This document shows, in pieces, positions 1 through 9,229 of a DNA stretch of 64,000 bases. This DNA comes from Brevibacillus parabrevis (GTDB taxonomy: Bacteria; Bacillota; Bacilli; Brevibacillales; Brevibacillaceae): the NCBI RefSeq assembly GCF_003710905.1, contig NZ_RHHV01000021.1:244230-308229 (forward strand). Reading direction: 5' to 3'. How positions within the stretch are numbered: the first letter of the stretch is position 1; each line of letters opens with the position of its first letter. Below the pieces are notes generated by a model that saw only the letters and a list, made by a program, of their open reading frames with translations, was not told where the DNA came from and did not search any database. A program made the position numbers and the translations under genes.

Positions 1-1
1 C

Positions 2-3000
2 CCGGAGTTGCCTGCCGAACGAATCGCTTACATGCTGACGCATAGCAGAGTTCCATTGGTCGTGACGCAAAATCATTTGCGGGCAAAAGTGACCACGCCT
101 ACAGAAACAATTGACATCAACACAGCGGTGATCGGGGAAGAGAGCCGCGCCCCTATCGAATCGCTCAATCAGCCGCATGACTTGTTTTACATCATCTATA
201 CGTCCGGAACGACAGGGCAACCGAAAGGCGTCATGCTGGAGCATCGCAACATGGCGAACCTGATGCATTTTACGTTTGATCAGACGAACATCGCTTTTCA
301 TGAAAAAGTGTTGCAGTATACCACGTGCAGCTTTGATGTTTGCTACCAGGAAATTTTCTCCACGCTGCTATCCGGGGGCCAGCTCTACCTGATCACGAAC
401 GAGCTGAGACGGCATGTGGAAAAGCTGTTTGCTTTCATCCAGGAAAAGCAGATCAGCATTTTGTCTCTCCCGGTGTCCTTCCTGAAATTTATTTTTAACG
501 AACAAGACTACGCGCAAAGCTTCCCGCGTTGTGTCAAACATATCATCACGGCCGGGGAACAACTCGTCGTCACACACGAGCTGCAAAAGTATCTGCGCCA
601 GCATCGCGTATTTTTGCACAATCACTACGGCCCGTCGGAGACGCATGTGGTGACGACCTGCACGATGGACCCGGGACAGGCGATACCAGAGCTGCCGCCC
701 ATCGGAAAGCCGATCAGCAACACAGGCATTTACATTTTGGATGAAGGGCTGCAATTGAAGCCGGAAGGGATCGTCGGGGAGTTGTACATTTCCGGCGCAA
801 ACGTAGGGAGAGGGTATTTGCACCAGCCTGAGCTGACCGCGGAGAAGTTTCTCGACAATCCGTATCAGCCAGGCGAAAGAATGTACCGAACGGGTGATCT
901 GGCGCGTTGGTTGCCGGATGGCCAGCTCGAATTTTTGGGCCGAATCGACCATCAGGTAAAAATCAGGGGCCATCGCATCGAGCTGGGAGAGATCGAATCG
1001 CGCCTGCTCAACCATCCCGCCATCAAGGAAGCGGTGGTTATCGACCGAGCAGACGAGACAGGCGGCAAGTTTTTGTGCGCCTATGTCGTCCTGCAAAAAC
1101 CGCTCAGCGACGAAGAGATGCGGGCATACTTGGCGCAAGCGTTGCCGGAGTATATGATCCCTTCCTTTTTCGTGACGCTGGAGCGGATTCCAGTCACGCC
1201 GAACGGAAAAACAGACAGGCGAGCTTTGCCGAAGCCGGAAGGAAGTGCCAAGACGAAAGCGGATTACGTCGCCCCGACGACTGAGCTGGAACAAAAGCTG
1301 GTCGCGATTTGGGAGCAAATTCTTGGCGTGTCGCCGATCGGCATTCAAGATCATTTTTTCACGCTGGGCGGCCATTCGTTAAAAGCGATTCAGCTCATTT
1401 CCCGCATCCAAAAGGAATGCCAGGCGGATGTCCCGCTGCGCGTCCTGTTTGAGCAACCGACGATTCAAGCGCTGGCAGCGTATGTGGAAGGCGGGGAGGA
1501 AAGCGCGTATCTCGCCATTCCCCAGGCCGAGCCGCAAGCGTATTATCCCGTGTCGTCTGCGCAAAAACGCATGCTCATCTTAAACCAGCTCGATCCGCAC
1601 AGTACGGTTTACAACCTGCCTGTCGCGATGATCCTCGAAGGAACGCTGGATAAAGCTCGGCTGGAGCACGCCATTTCCAGCCTGGTGGCTCGCCATGAGT
1701 CGTTGCGCACGTCGTTTCATACGATCAACGGGGAGCCAGTTTCGCGCATCCATGAGCAAGGCCACTTGCCGATTGTTTACTTGGAAACGGCGGAAGAGCA
1801 AGTGAACGAGGTCATTTTGGGGTTCATGCAGCCGTTTGATCTGGAAACAGCTCCGCTATGCCGGGTTGGCTTGGTGAAGCTCGCAGAGAACCGTCACGTC
1901 CTGATCATCGACATGCACCATATCATTTCGGACGGAGTCTCTTCTCAGCTCATCCTGAATGACTTTTCCCGTTTGTATCAAAACAAAGCTTTGCCAGAGC
2001 AGCGCATTCACTATAAAGACTTCGCCGTTTGGGAAAAAGCGTGGACACAAACGAACGATTACCAAAAACAGGAAAAATATTGGCTCGATCGATTTGCGGG
2101 CGAAATCCCGGTTTTGAACCTGCCGATGGATTACCCGCGGCCAGCTGTTCAAAGCTTTGAGGGCGAACGTTATTTGTTCCGCACAGAAAAACAGTTGTTG
2201 GAAAGTTTGCAGGACGTAGCCCAAAAGACAGGCACGACCTTGTACATGGTGCTTCTCGCAGCCTATCATGTGCTGCTTTCCAAATACTCCGGGCAGGATG
2301 ACGTGATGATCGGCACCGTGACTGCCGGCAGGGTGCACCCGGATACGGAGAGCATGACGGGGATGTTCGTCAACACGCTGGCGATGCGCAATCAGTCTGC
2401 GCCGACCAAAACGTTCCGGCAATTTTTGCTGGAGGTAAAAGACAACACGCTGGCCGCTTTTGAACACGGGCAATATCCGTTTGAAGAGCTTGTCGAAAAG
2501 TTGGCGATCCAGCGAAACCGGAGCCGAAACCCGCTGTTCGACACCTTGTTCATTTTGCAAAACATGGATGCCGACCTGATCGAGCTGGATGGACTGACCG
2601 TGACTCCTTATGTGCCAGAGGGGGAAGTCGCCAAGTTCGATCTGTCGCTGGAAGCAAGCGAAAACCAGGCGGGACTTTCCTTCTGCTTCGAATTTTGCAC
2701 CAAGCTGTTCGCACGCGAGACGATCGAGCGCATGTCGCTTCATTACTTGCAAATTTTGCAGGCAGTCAGCGCAAACACGGAACAGGAGCTGGCGCAAATC
2801 GAGATGCTGACTGCGCATGAGAAGCAGGAGCTGCTCGTTCACTTCAACGACACGGCCGCCCTGTATCCAGCGGAGAGCACGCTGTCGCAGCTGTTTGAAG
2901 ATCAGGCACAGAAAACTCCTGAGCAAACCGCCGTCGTCTTCGGCGACAAACGACTGACGTACCGCGAACTGAACGAGCGGGCCAACCAGCTCGCGCACAC

Positions 3001-6000
3001 TTTGCGGGCAAAAGGCGTGCAGGCTGAGCAAAGCGTAGGGATCATGGCGCAAAGATCGTTGGAAATGGCGATCGGAATTATCGCTATTCTCAAAGCGGGC
3101 GGGGCGTATGTGCCGATCGATCCGGATTATCCGAATGAGCGGATTGCTTACATGCTGGAAGATTGCGAAGCCCGTCTGGTGCTGACCCAGCAGCAGCTCG
3201 CCGAAAAGCTGGTCGCAAACGTGGAATGCCTGTATCTGGATGAGGAGGGCAGCTACTCGCCTCAGACGGAAAACATCGAGCCGATCCATACCGCTGCTGA
3301 TCTCGCTTATATCATCTACACATCCGGTACGACAGGCAGGCCAAAAGGCGTCATGGTAGAGCATCGGGGAATCGTCAACAGTGTGACGTGGAACAGGGAC
3401 GAGTTTGCCCTTTCTGTCCGGGACAGTGGAACGCTGTCGCTATCCTTTGCCTTCGATGCCTTTGCCCTTACTTTCTTTACGTTGATTGTATCAGGCTCCA
3501 CGGTCGTCCTGATGCCGGATCACGAAGCCAAAGATCCGATCACGCTGCGCAACCTGATTGCCACTTGGGAATGCAGCTACGTCGTTTTCGTGCCCAGTAT
3601 GTTCCAGGCGATATTGGAGTGCAGCACTCCGGCAGACATCCGCTCTATCCAGGCAGTCATGCTCGGGGGCGAAAAGCTGTCGCCGAAGCTTGTTCAGCTG
3701 TGCAAAGCGATGCATCCGCAGATGAGCGTGATGAATGCATACGGTCCGACGGAGAGCAGCGTCATGGCCACCTACCTGCGAGATACACAGCCAGATCAGC
3801 CGATCACCATCGGGCGGCCGATTGCCAACACCGCCATTTACATCGTAGACCAGCACCATCAACTGCTGCCTGTCGGGGTGGTAGGGGAAATCTGCATCGG
3901 CGGTCACGGCTTGGCGCGGGGCTATTGGAAAAAGCCGGAGCTTACTGCGGAGAAATTCGTGGCCAATCCAGCTGTTCCGGGAGAGCGCATGTACAAAACA
4001 GGCGATCTGGGCAGATGGCTCCACGACGGCACGATTGATTTTATAGGCCGCGTCGATGACCAGATCAAGGTGAGAGGATACCGGATTGAGGTCGGGGAGA
4101 TTGAAGCGATTTTGCTCGCTTATGACCAGACGAATGAAGCTATCGTCGTCACTTATCAGGACGATCGCGGCGATTCCTATCTGGCTGCGTATGTCACGGG
4201 AAAAGCGGCGATAGAGGAATCCGAGCTTCGCGCGCATCTGTTGCGAGAGCTTCCGGCCTACATGGTGCCGACCTACCTGATTCAACTGGACGCTTTCCCG
4301 CTCACGCCAAACGGCAAGGTCGACCGCAAGGCACTGCCCAAGCCGGAAGGAAAGCCTGCAACAGGAGCAGCTTATGTCGCACCCGCTACAGAAGTGGAGG
4401 CGAAGCTGGTCGCCATTTGGGAGAATGCGCTGGGGATTTCCGGCGTCGGGGTGTTGGATCACTTTTTTGAGCTGGGCGGTCATTCCTTGAAAGCGATGAC
4501 GGTTGTGGCGCAAGTGCATCGCGAGTTTCAAATCGACCTTTTGCTGAAGCAGTTTTTTGCAGCGCCAACCATCCGGGACTTGGCCCGCTTGATCGAACAT
4601 AGCGAACAGGCAGCCGCCGCCGCCATTCAACCGGCAGAGCCGCAAGCGTATTATCCGGTATCTTCTGCTCAGCAGCGGATGTACTTGCTCCATCAGCTCG
4701 AAGGTGCCGGAATCAGCTACAATACGCCAGGCATCATCATGCTGGAAGGCAAGCTCGATCGCGAGCAATTGGCGAATGCGCTGCAAGCGTTGGTAGATCG
4801 TCACGATATTTTGCGGACGTCTTTTGAGATGGTCGGGGACGAGCTGGTGCAAAAAATTCATGACCGCGTGGCCGTGAACATGGAGTATGTGACGGCAGAG
4901 GAGCAGCAGATCGATGACCTTTTCCACGCGTTCGTCCGTCCGTTTGATCTTTCTGTGCCGCCATTGCTCCGCATGAGCCTGGTGAAACTCGCGGATGAGC
5001 GTCACCTGCTCCTGTACGACATGCACCATATTGCTGCCGATGCCGCATCGATCACGATCCTGTTCGATGAACTGGCTGAATTGTACCAGGGAAGAGAACT
5101 GCCGGAAATGCGCATCCAGTACAAAGATTTTGCTGTCTGGCAAAAAGCCTTGCATGAGTCGGATGCCTTCAAGCAGCAGGAAGCGTATTGGCTGAGCACG
5201 TTCGCTGGAAATATCACCGCTGTCGATGTGCCGACAGATTTTCCGCGCCCAGCCGTGAAAAGTTTTGCAGGGGGGCAAGTCACCCTGTCCATGGACCAAG
5301 AGCTGCTCAGTGCTTTGCACGAGTTGGCTGCGCATACGAATACGACGCTGTTTATGGTTTTGCTGGCCGCCTACAACGTGCTGCTCGCAAAATACGCTGG
5401 GCAAGACGACATCATCGTGGGAACGCCGATCTCCGGCAGGTCACGCGCCGAGCTTGCGCCTGTCGTCGGCATGTTCGTCCATACGCTGGCGATCCGCAAC
5501 AAACCGACCGCCGAGAAGACATTCAAGCAGTTTTTGCAGGAGGTCAAGCAAAACGCGCTCGATGCTTTCGACCACCAGGACTACCCGTTTGAAAGCCTTG
5601 TGGAAAAGCTGGGCATTCCGCGCGATCCGGGGCGCAATCCGCTGTTTGACACCATGTTCATCCTGCAAAACGATGAGCTGCACGCAAAAACGCTGGATCA
5701 GCTCGTCTATCGCCCTTATGAATCGGACAGCGCGCTTGACGTGGCGAAATTCGACTTGTCGTTCCATCTGACCGAGCGGGAAACCGACCTGTTCTTGCGC
5801 CTGGAATACTGCACCAAGCTGTTCAAGCAACAAACCGTAGAACGAATGGCGCACCACTTCTTGCAAATTTTGCGGGCGGTCACGGCCAATCCGGAAAATG
5901 AATTGCAAGAGATCGAGATGCTGACAGCAGCAGAAAAGCAAATGCTGCTGGTGGCGTTCAACGATACGCACAGAGAATACCGGGCAGATCAAACGATCCA

Positions 6001-9000
6001 GCAACTTTTTGAAGAGCTGGCGGAAAAAATGCCTGAGCACACGGCGCTCGTATTCGAAGAAAAGCGCATGTCGTTCCGGGAGCTGAATGAAAGAGCGAAC
6101 CAGCTCGCAGCCATTTTGCGGGAAAAAGGAGTCGGGCCAGCGCAGATCGTCGCTTTGCTGGTAGAGCGTTCCGCCGAGATGGTCATTGCCACGCTTGCCA
6201 CGTTAAAAGCGGGCGGCGCCTTTTTGCCCGTCGATCCTGATTATCCGGAAGAGCGAATCCGCTACATGCTGGAGGACAGCCAGGCAAAACTGGTGGTGAC
6301 CCATGCGCACTTGCTGCACAAAGTGAGCAGTCAGTCCGAAGTCGTTGATGTGGATGACCCTAGAAGCTACGCAACACAGACAGGCAACCTGCCGTGCGCA
6401 AACACGCCGTCCGATTTGGCTTATATCATTTACACGTCCGGTACGACGGGCAAGCCAAAAGGCGTCATGCTGGAGCACAAAGGGGTAGCGAATCTGCAAG
6501 CGGTATTTGCCCATCATCTAGGCGTCACGCCGCAAGATCGGGCAGGGCATTTTGCCAGCATCTCGTTTGACGCATCGGTGTGGGATATGTTTGGCCCGTT
6601 GCTGTCGGGAGCGACCTTGTACGTCTTGTCCCGGGACGTCATCAACGATTTTCAGCGATTCGCCGAATACGTTCGCGATAACGCGATCACCTTCCTTACT
6701 TTGCCGCCGACGTACGCGATTTATCTGGAGCCGGAGCAGGTGCCGTCGTTACGCATCCTGATTACAGCCGGATCGGCTTCCTCCGTTGCATTGGTGGATA
6801 AATGGAAAGAAAAAGTCACCTATGTCAATGGATACGGCCCAACAGAGAGCACCGTTTGCGCGACACTGTGGAAAGCCAAACCGGATGAGCCAGTCGAAAC
6901 GATCACGATTGGCAAACCGATTCAGAACACCAAGCTGTACATCGTGGATGACCAGTTGCAGTTGAAAGCGCCGGGGCAGATGGGAGAACTGTGCATCAGC
7001 GGCTTGTCGCTGGCGAGAGGCTATTGGAATCGTCCAGAGCTGACCGCCGAGAAGTTCGTCGACAACCCGTTTGTGCCAGGAACAAAGATGTACAGGACAG
7101 GCGACCTGGCAAGATGGCTGCCAGATGGAACTATCGAGTATCTGGGCAGAATCGATCACCAAGTGAAAATTCGCGGACATCGTGTGGAACTCGGCGAAGT
7201 GGAAAGCGTGCTGCTGCGGTACGACACGGTCAAAGAGGCAGCTGCCATCACACACGAGGACGACCGCGGCCAAGCTTACTTGTGCGCCTACTACGTGGCG
7301 GAGGGAGAAGCCACGCCTGCGCAGCTTCGAGCCTATATGGAAAACGAGTTGCCGAACTACATGGTTCCCGCCTTCTTTATCCAGTTGGAAAAGATGCCGC
7401 TGACACCGAATGACAAGATTGACCGAAAAGCGCTGCCGAAGCCGAACCAGGAGGAGAACCGGACTGAGCAATATGCAGCGCCGCAAACCGAGCTGGAACA
7501 GTTGCTGGCTGGCATCTGGGCAGATGTACTGGGGATCAAGCAAGTCGGAACGCAAGACAACTTCTTTGAATTGGGCGGCGATTCGATTAAAGCAATCCAG
7601 GTATCCACCCGCCTGAATGCGTCAGGCTGGACGCTTGCGATGAAAGAACTGTTCCAGTACCCGACGATTGAAGAAGCTGCTCTGCGCGTCATCCCGAACA
7701 GCCGAGAGAGCGAGCAGGGTGTCGTAGAAGGCGAGATTGCCTTGACACCGATCCAGAAATGGTTCTTCGCGAACAACTTCACGGATCGTCACCATTGGAA
7801 TCAGGCTGTCATGCTGTTTCGCGAGGACGGCTTTGACGAGGGACTCGTGCGGCAAGCGTTCCAGCAAATCGTCGAGCATCACGATGCGCTGCGCATGGTC
7901 TACAAGCAAGAGGCCGGGGCGATCAAGCAAATCAACCGCGGGCTGACCGACGAGCGCTTCCGTTTCTACTCTTATGACTTGAAAAATCACGCGAACAGCG
8001 AAGCTCGCATCCTGGAGCTGTCTGATCAGATCCAGAGCAGCATCGATTTGGAGCACGGCCCACTCGTTCACGTGGCTCTGTTCGCCACAAAAGACGGGGA
8101 TCATTTGCTGGTCGCGATCCACCATCTTGTCGTGGATGGCGTCTCCTGGCGCATTTTGTTCGAAGATTTTTCCTCAGCCTACTCGCAGGCTCTCCATCAG
8201 CAGGAGATCGTCTTGCCGAAAAAGACGGACTCCTTCAAAGACTGGGCGGCTCAATTGCAAAAGTACGCGGACAGCGACGAGCTGTTGCGGGAAGTGGCAT
8301 ATTGGCACAACTTGGAGACTACAACGACGACTGCGGCACTGCCAACAGATTTTGTCACGGCAGATCGCAAGCAAAAACATACGCGGACACTGTCGTTCGC
8401 GCTGACAGTCCCGCAGACAGAAAACCTTTTGCGTCACGTTCATCATGCCTATCACACAGAGATGAACGACCTGCTGCTGACAGCGCTCGGCTTGGCCGTA
8501 AAAGACTGGGCACATACGAATGGCGTCGTCATCAATCTGGAAGGCCATGGGCGCGAAGACATCCAGAACGAAATGAACGTCACGCGCACGATTGGCTGGT
8601 TCACTTCGCAATATCCGGTGGTGCTCGACATGGAAAAAGCCGAGGACTTGCCGTACCAGATCAAGCAGACCAAAGAAAACTTGCGGCGGATTCCGAAAAA
8701 AGGGATCGGCTACGAGATTTTGCGCACGCTGACGACAAGCCAGTTGCAGCCGCCATTAGCCTTTACGCTGCGGCCGGAAATCAGCTTTAACTATCTCGGT
8801 CAATTCGAGTCGGACGGAAAAACAGGCGGGTTTACATTCTCGCCGCTCGGAACAGGGCAGTTGTTCAGCCCGGAATCGGAGCGAGTGTTCCTGCTGGACA
8901 TTTCCGCCATGATCGAGGACGGCGAGCTGAGGATCAGCGTAGGGTACAGCCGTCTCCAATATGAGGAAAAAACGATTGCCAGCCTGGCAGACAGCTACCG

Positions 9001-9124
9001 GAAGCACTTGCTAGGCATCATCGAGCATTGCATGGCAAAAGAAGAAGGCGAGTACACCCCGAGCGACCTGGGGGATGAAGAGCTGTCCATGGAGGAGCTG
9101 GAAAACATCCTGGAATGGATTTGA
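2..9124 (+). CDS. tycB: Tyrocidine synthetase 2 (TycB), 5'-truncated by window edge; modules Pro - Phe/Trp - D-Phe/Trp
   Basis: Multimodular NRPS that adds residues 2-4 of tyrocidine. The visible 3040 residues lack about 550 at the N-terminus (first C domain and start of A1). Order seen: A1 (to ~400), PCP1 (Ser ~459), C2 (~513-945, HHIISDG), A2 (~953-1443), PCP2 (~1494), C3 (~1545-1976), A3 (~1986-2480), PCP3 (Ser ~2527), E (~2580-3000, HHLVVDG). Substrate codes by alignment to GrsA PheA: A1 D-V-Q-L-I-A-H-V-V (Pro), A2 D-A-L-V-M-G-A-V-M (aromatic), A3 D-A-W-T-I-A-G-V-C (Phe/Trp). PCP3 has LGGDS, typical before an epimerase; the others have LGGHS. C3 reads HHIAADA, so the usual Gly of HHxxxDG is Ala. 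The acidic C-terminal tail (~3022-3040) looks like the donor COM helix that docks TycC. Stop is TGA at 9122. Confidence 0.97.
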   Translation, partial: PELPAERIAYMLTHSRVPLVVTQNHLRAKVTTPTETIDINTAVIGEESRAPIESLNQPHDLFYIIYTSGTTGQPKGVMLEHRNMANLMHFTFDQTNIAFHEKVLQYTTCSFDVCYQEIFSTLLSGGQLYLITNELRRHVEKLFAFIQEKQISILSLPVSFLKFIFNEQDYAQSFPRCVKHIITAGEQLVVTHELQKYLRQHRVFLHNHYGPSETHVVTTCTMDPGQAIPELPPIGKPISNTGIYILDEGLQLKPEGIVGELYISGANVGRGYLHQPELTAEKFLDNPYQPGERMYRTGDLARWLPDGQLEFLGRIDHQVKIRGHRIELGEIESRLLNHPAIKEAVVIDRADETGGKFLCAYVVLQKPLSDEEMRAYLAQALPEYMIPSFFVTLERIPVTPNGKTDRRALPKPEGSAKTKADYVAPTTELEQKLVAIWEQILGVSPIGIQDHFFTLGGHSLKAIQLISRIQKECQADVPLRVLFEQPTIQALAAYVEGGEESAYLAIPQAEPQAYYPVSSAQKRMLILNQLDPHSTVYNLPVAMILEGTLDKARLEHAISSLVARHESLRTSFHTINGEPVSRIHEQGHLPIVYLETAEEQVNEVILGFMQPFDLETAPLCRVGLVKLAENRHVLIIDMHHIISDGVSSQLILNDFSRLYQNKALPEQRIHYKDFAVWEKAWTQTNDYQKQEKYWLDRFAGEIPVLNLPMDYPRPAVQSFEGERYLFRTEKQLLESLQDVAQKTGTTLYMVLLAAYHVLLSKYSGQDDVMIGTVTAGRVHPDTESMTGMFVNTLAMRNQSAPTKTFRQFLLEVKDNTLAAFEHGQYPFEELVEKLAIQRNRSRNPLFDTLFILQNMDADLIELDGLTVTPYVPEGEVAKFDLSLEASENQAGLSFCFEFCTKLFARETIERMSLHYLQILQAVSANTEQELAQIEMLTAHEKQELLVHFNDTAALYPAESTLSQLFEDQAQKTPEQTAVVFGDKRLTYRELNERANQLAHTLRAKGVQAEQSVGIMAQRSLEMAIGIIAILKAGGAYVPIDPDYPNERIAYMLEDCEARLVLTQQQLAEKLVANVECLYLDEEGSYSPQTENIEPIHTAADLAYIIYTSGTTGRPKGVMVEHRGIVNSVTWNRDEFALSVRDSGTLSLSFAFDAFALTFFTLIVSGSTVVLMPDHEAKDPITLRNLIATWECSYVVFVPSMFQAILECSTPADIRSIQAVMLGGEKLSPKLVQLCKAMHPQMSVMNAYGPTESSVMATYLRDTQPDQPITIGRPIANTAIYIVDQHHQLLPVGVVGEICIGGHGLARGYWKKPELTAEKFVANPAVPGERMYKTGDLGRWLHDGTIDFIGRVDDQIKVRGYRIEVGEIEAILLAYDQTNEAIVVTYQDDRGDSYLAAYVTGKAAIEESELRAHLLRELPAYMVPTYLIQLDAFPLTPNGKVDRKALPKPEGKPATGAAYVAPATEVEAKLVAIWENALGISGVGVLDHFFELGGHSLKAMTVVAQVHREFQIDLLLKQFFAAPTIRDLARLIEHSEQAAAAAIQPAEPQAYYPVSSAQQRMYLLHQLEGAGISYNTPGIIMLEGKLDREQLANALQALVDRHDILRTSFEMVGDELVQKIHDRVAVNMEYVTAEEQQIDDLFHAFVRPFDLSVPPLLRMSLVKLADERHLLLYDMHHIAADAASITILFDELAELYQGRELPEMRIQYKDFAVWQKALHESDAFKQQEAYWLSTFAGNITAVDVPTDFPRPAVKSFAGGQVTLSMDQELLSALHELAAHTNTTLFMVLLAAYNVLLAKYAGQDDIIVGTPISGRSRAELAPVVGMFVHTLAIRNKPTAEKTFKQFLQEVKQNALDAFDHQDYPFESLVEKLGIPRDPGRNPLFDTMFILQNDELHAKTLDQLVYRPYESDSALDVAKFDLSFHLTERETDLFLRLEYCTKLFKQQTVERMAHHFLQILRAVTANPENELQEIEMLTAAEKQMLLVAFNDTHREYRADQTIQQLFEELAEKMPEHTALVFEEKRMSFRELNERANQLAAILREKGVGPAQIVALLVERSAEMVIATLATLKAGGAFLPVDPDYPEERIRYMLEDSQAKLVVTHAHLLHKVSSQSEVVDVDDPRSYATQTGNLPCANTPSDLAYIIYTSGTTGKPKGVMLEHKGVANLQAVFAHHLGVTPQDRAGHFASISFDASVWDMFGPLLSGATLYVLSRDVINDFQRFAEYVRDNAITFLTLPPTYAIYLEPEQVPSLRILITAGSASSVALVDKWKEKVTYVNGYGPTESTVCATLWKAKPDEPVETITIGKPIQNTKLYIVDDQLQLKAPGQMGELCISGLSLARGYWNRPELTAEKFVDNPFVPGTKMYRTGDLARWLPDGTIEYLGRIDHQVKIRGHRVELGEVESVLLRYDTVKEAAAITHEDDRGQAYLCAYYVAEGEATPAQLRAYMENELPNYMVPAFFIQLEKMPLTPNDKIDRKALPKPNQEENRTEQYAAPQTELEQLLAGIWADVLGIKQVGTQDNFFELGGDSIKAIQVSTRLNASGWTLAMKELFQYPTIEEAALRVIPNSRESEQGVVEGEIALTPIQKWFFANNFTDRHHWNQAVMLFREDGFDEGLVRQAFQQIVEHHDALRMVYKQEAGAIKQINRGLTDERFRFYSYDLKNHANSEARILELSDQIQSSIDLEHGPLVHVALFATKDGDHLLVAIHHLVVDGVSWRILFEDFSSAYSQALHQQEIVLPKKTDSFKDWAAQLQKYADSDELLREVAYWHNLETTTTTAALPTDFVTADRKQKHTRTLSFALTVPQTENLLRHVHHAYHTEMNDLLLTALGLAVKDWAHTNGVVINLEGHGREDIQNEMNVTRTIGWFTSQYPVVLDMEKAEDLPYQIKQTKENLRRIPKKGIGYEILRTLTTSQLQPPLAFTLRPEISFNYLGQFESDGKTGGFTFSPLGTGQLFSPESERVFLLDISAMIEDGELRISVGYSRLQYEEKTIASLADSYRKHLLGIIEHCMAKEEGEYTPSDLGDEELSMEELENILEWI

Positions 9125-9146
9125 TCCGGCGACAACAAAATTGATT

Positions 9147-9190
9147 TTCCTCCAATAAAAGTGGGGCACGCGGCGCTTTTATTGGAGGAA
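9147..9190 (+). promoter_or_regulatory. Perfect 15-bp hairpin in the tycB-tycC gap
   Basis: Bases 9147-9161 and 9176-9190 are exact reverse complements (15 bp) around a 14-nt G+C-rich loop. The left arm holds CCTCC and the right arm GGAGG. There is no U-tract, so it is not a standard terminator. It lies 39 bases before the tycC start, whose own Shine-Dalgarno (GAGG, 9220-9223) is outside the stem. mRNA stabilisation, a processing site or partial attenuation are the plausible roles; this is inference. Confidence 0.75.
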
Positions 9191-9229
9191 CCCTCTTTGA
9201 ACCGATAAATCACAGAGTTGAGGTGCCAA

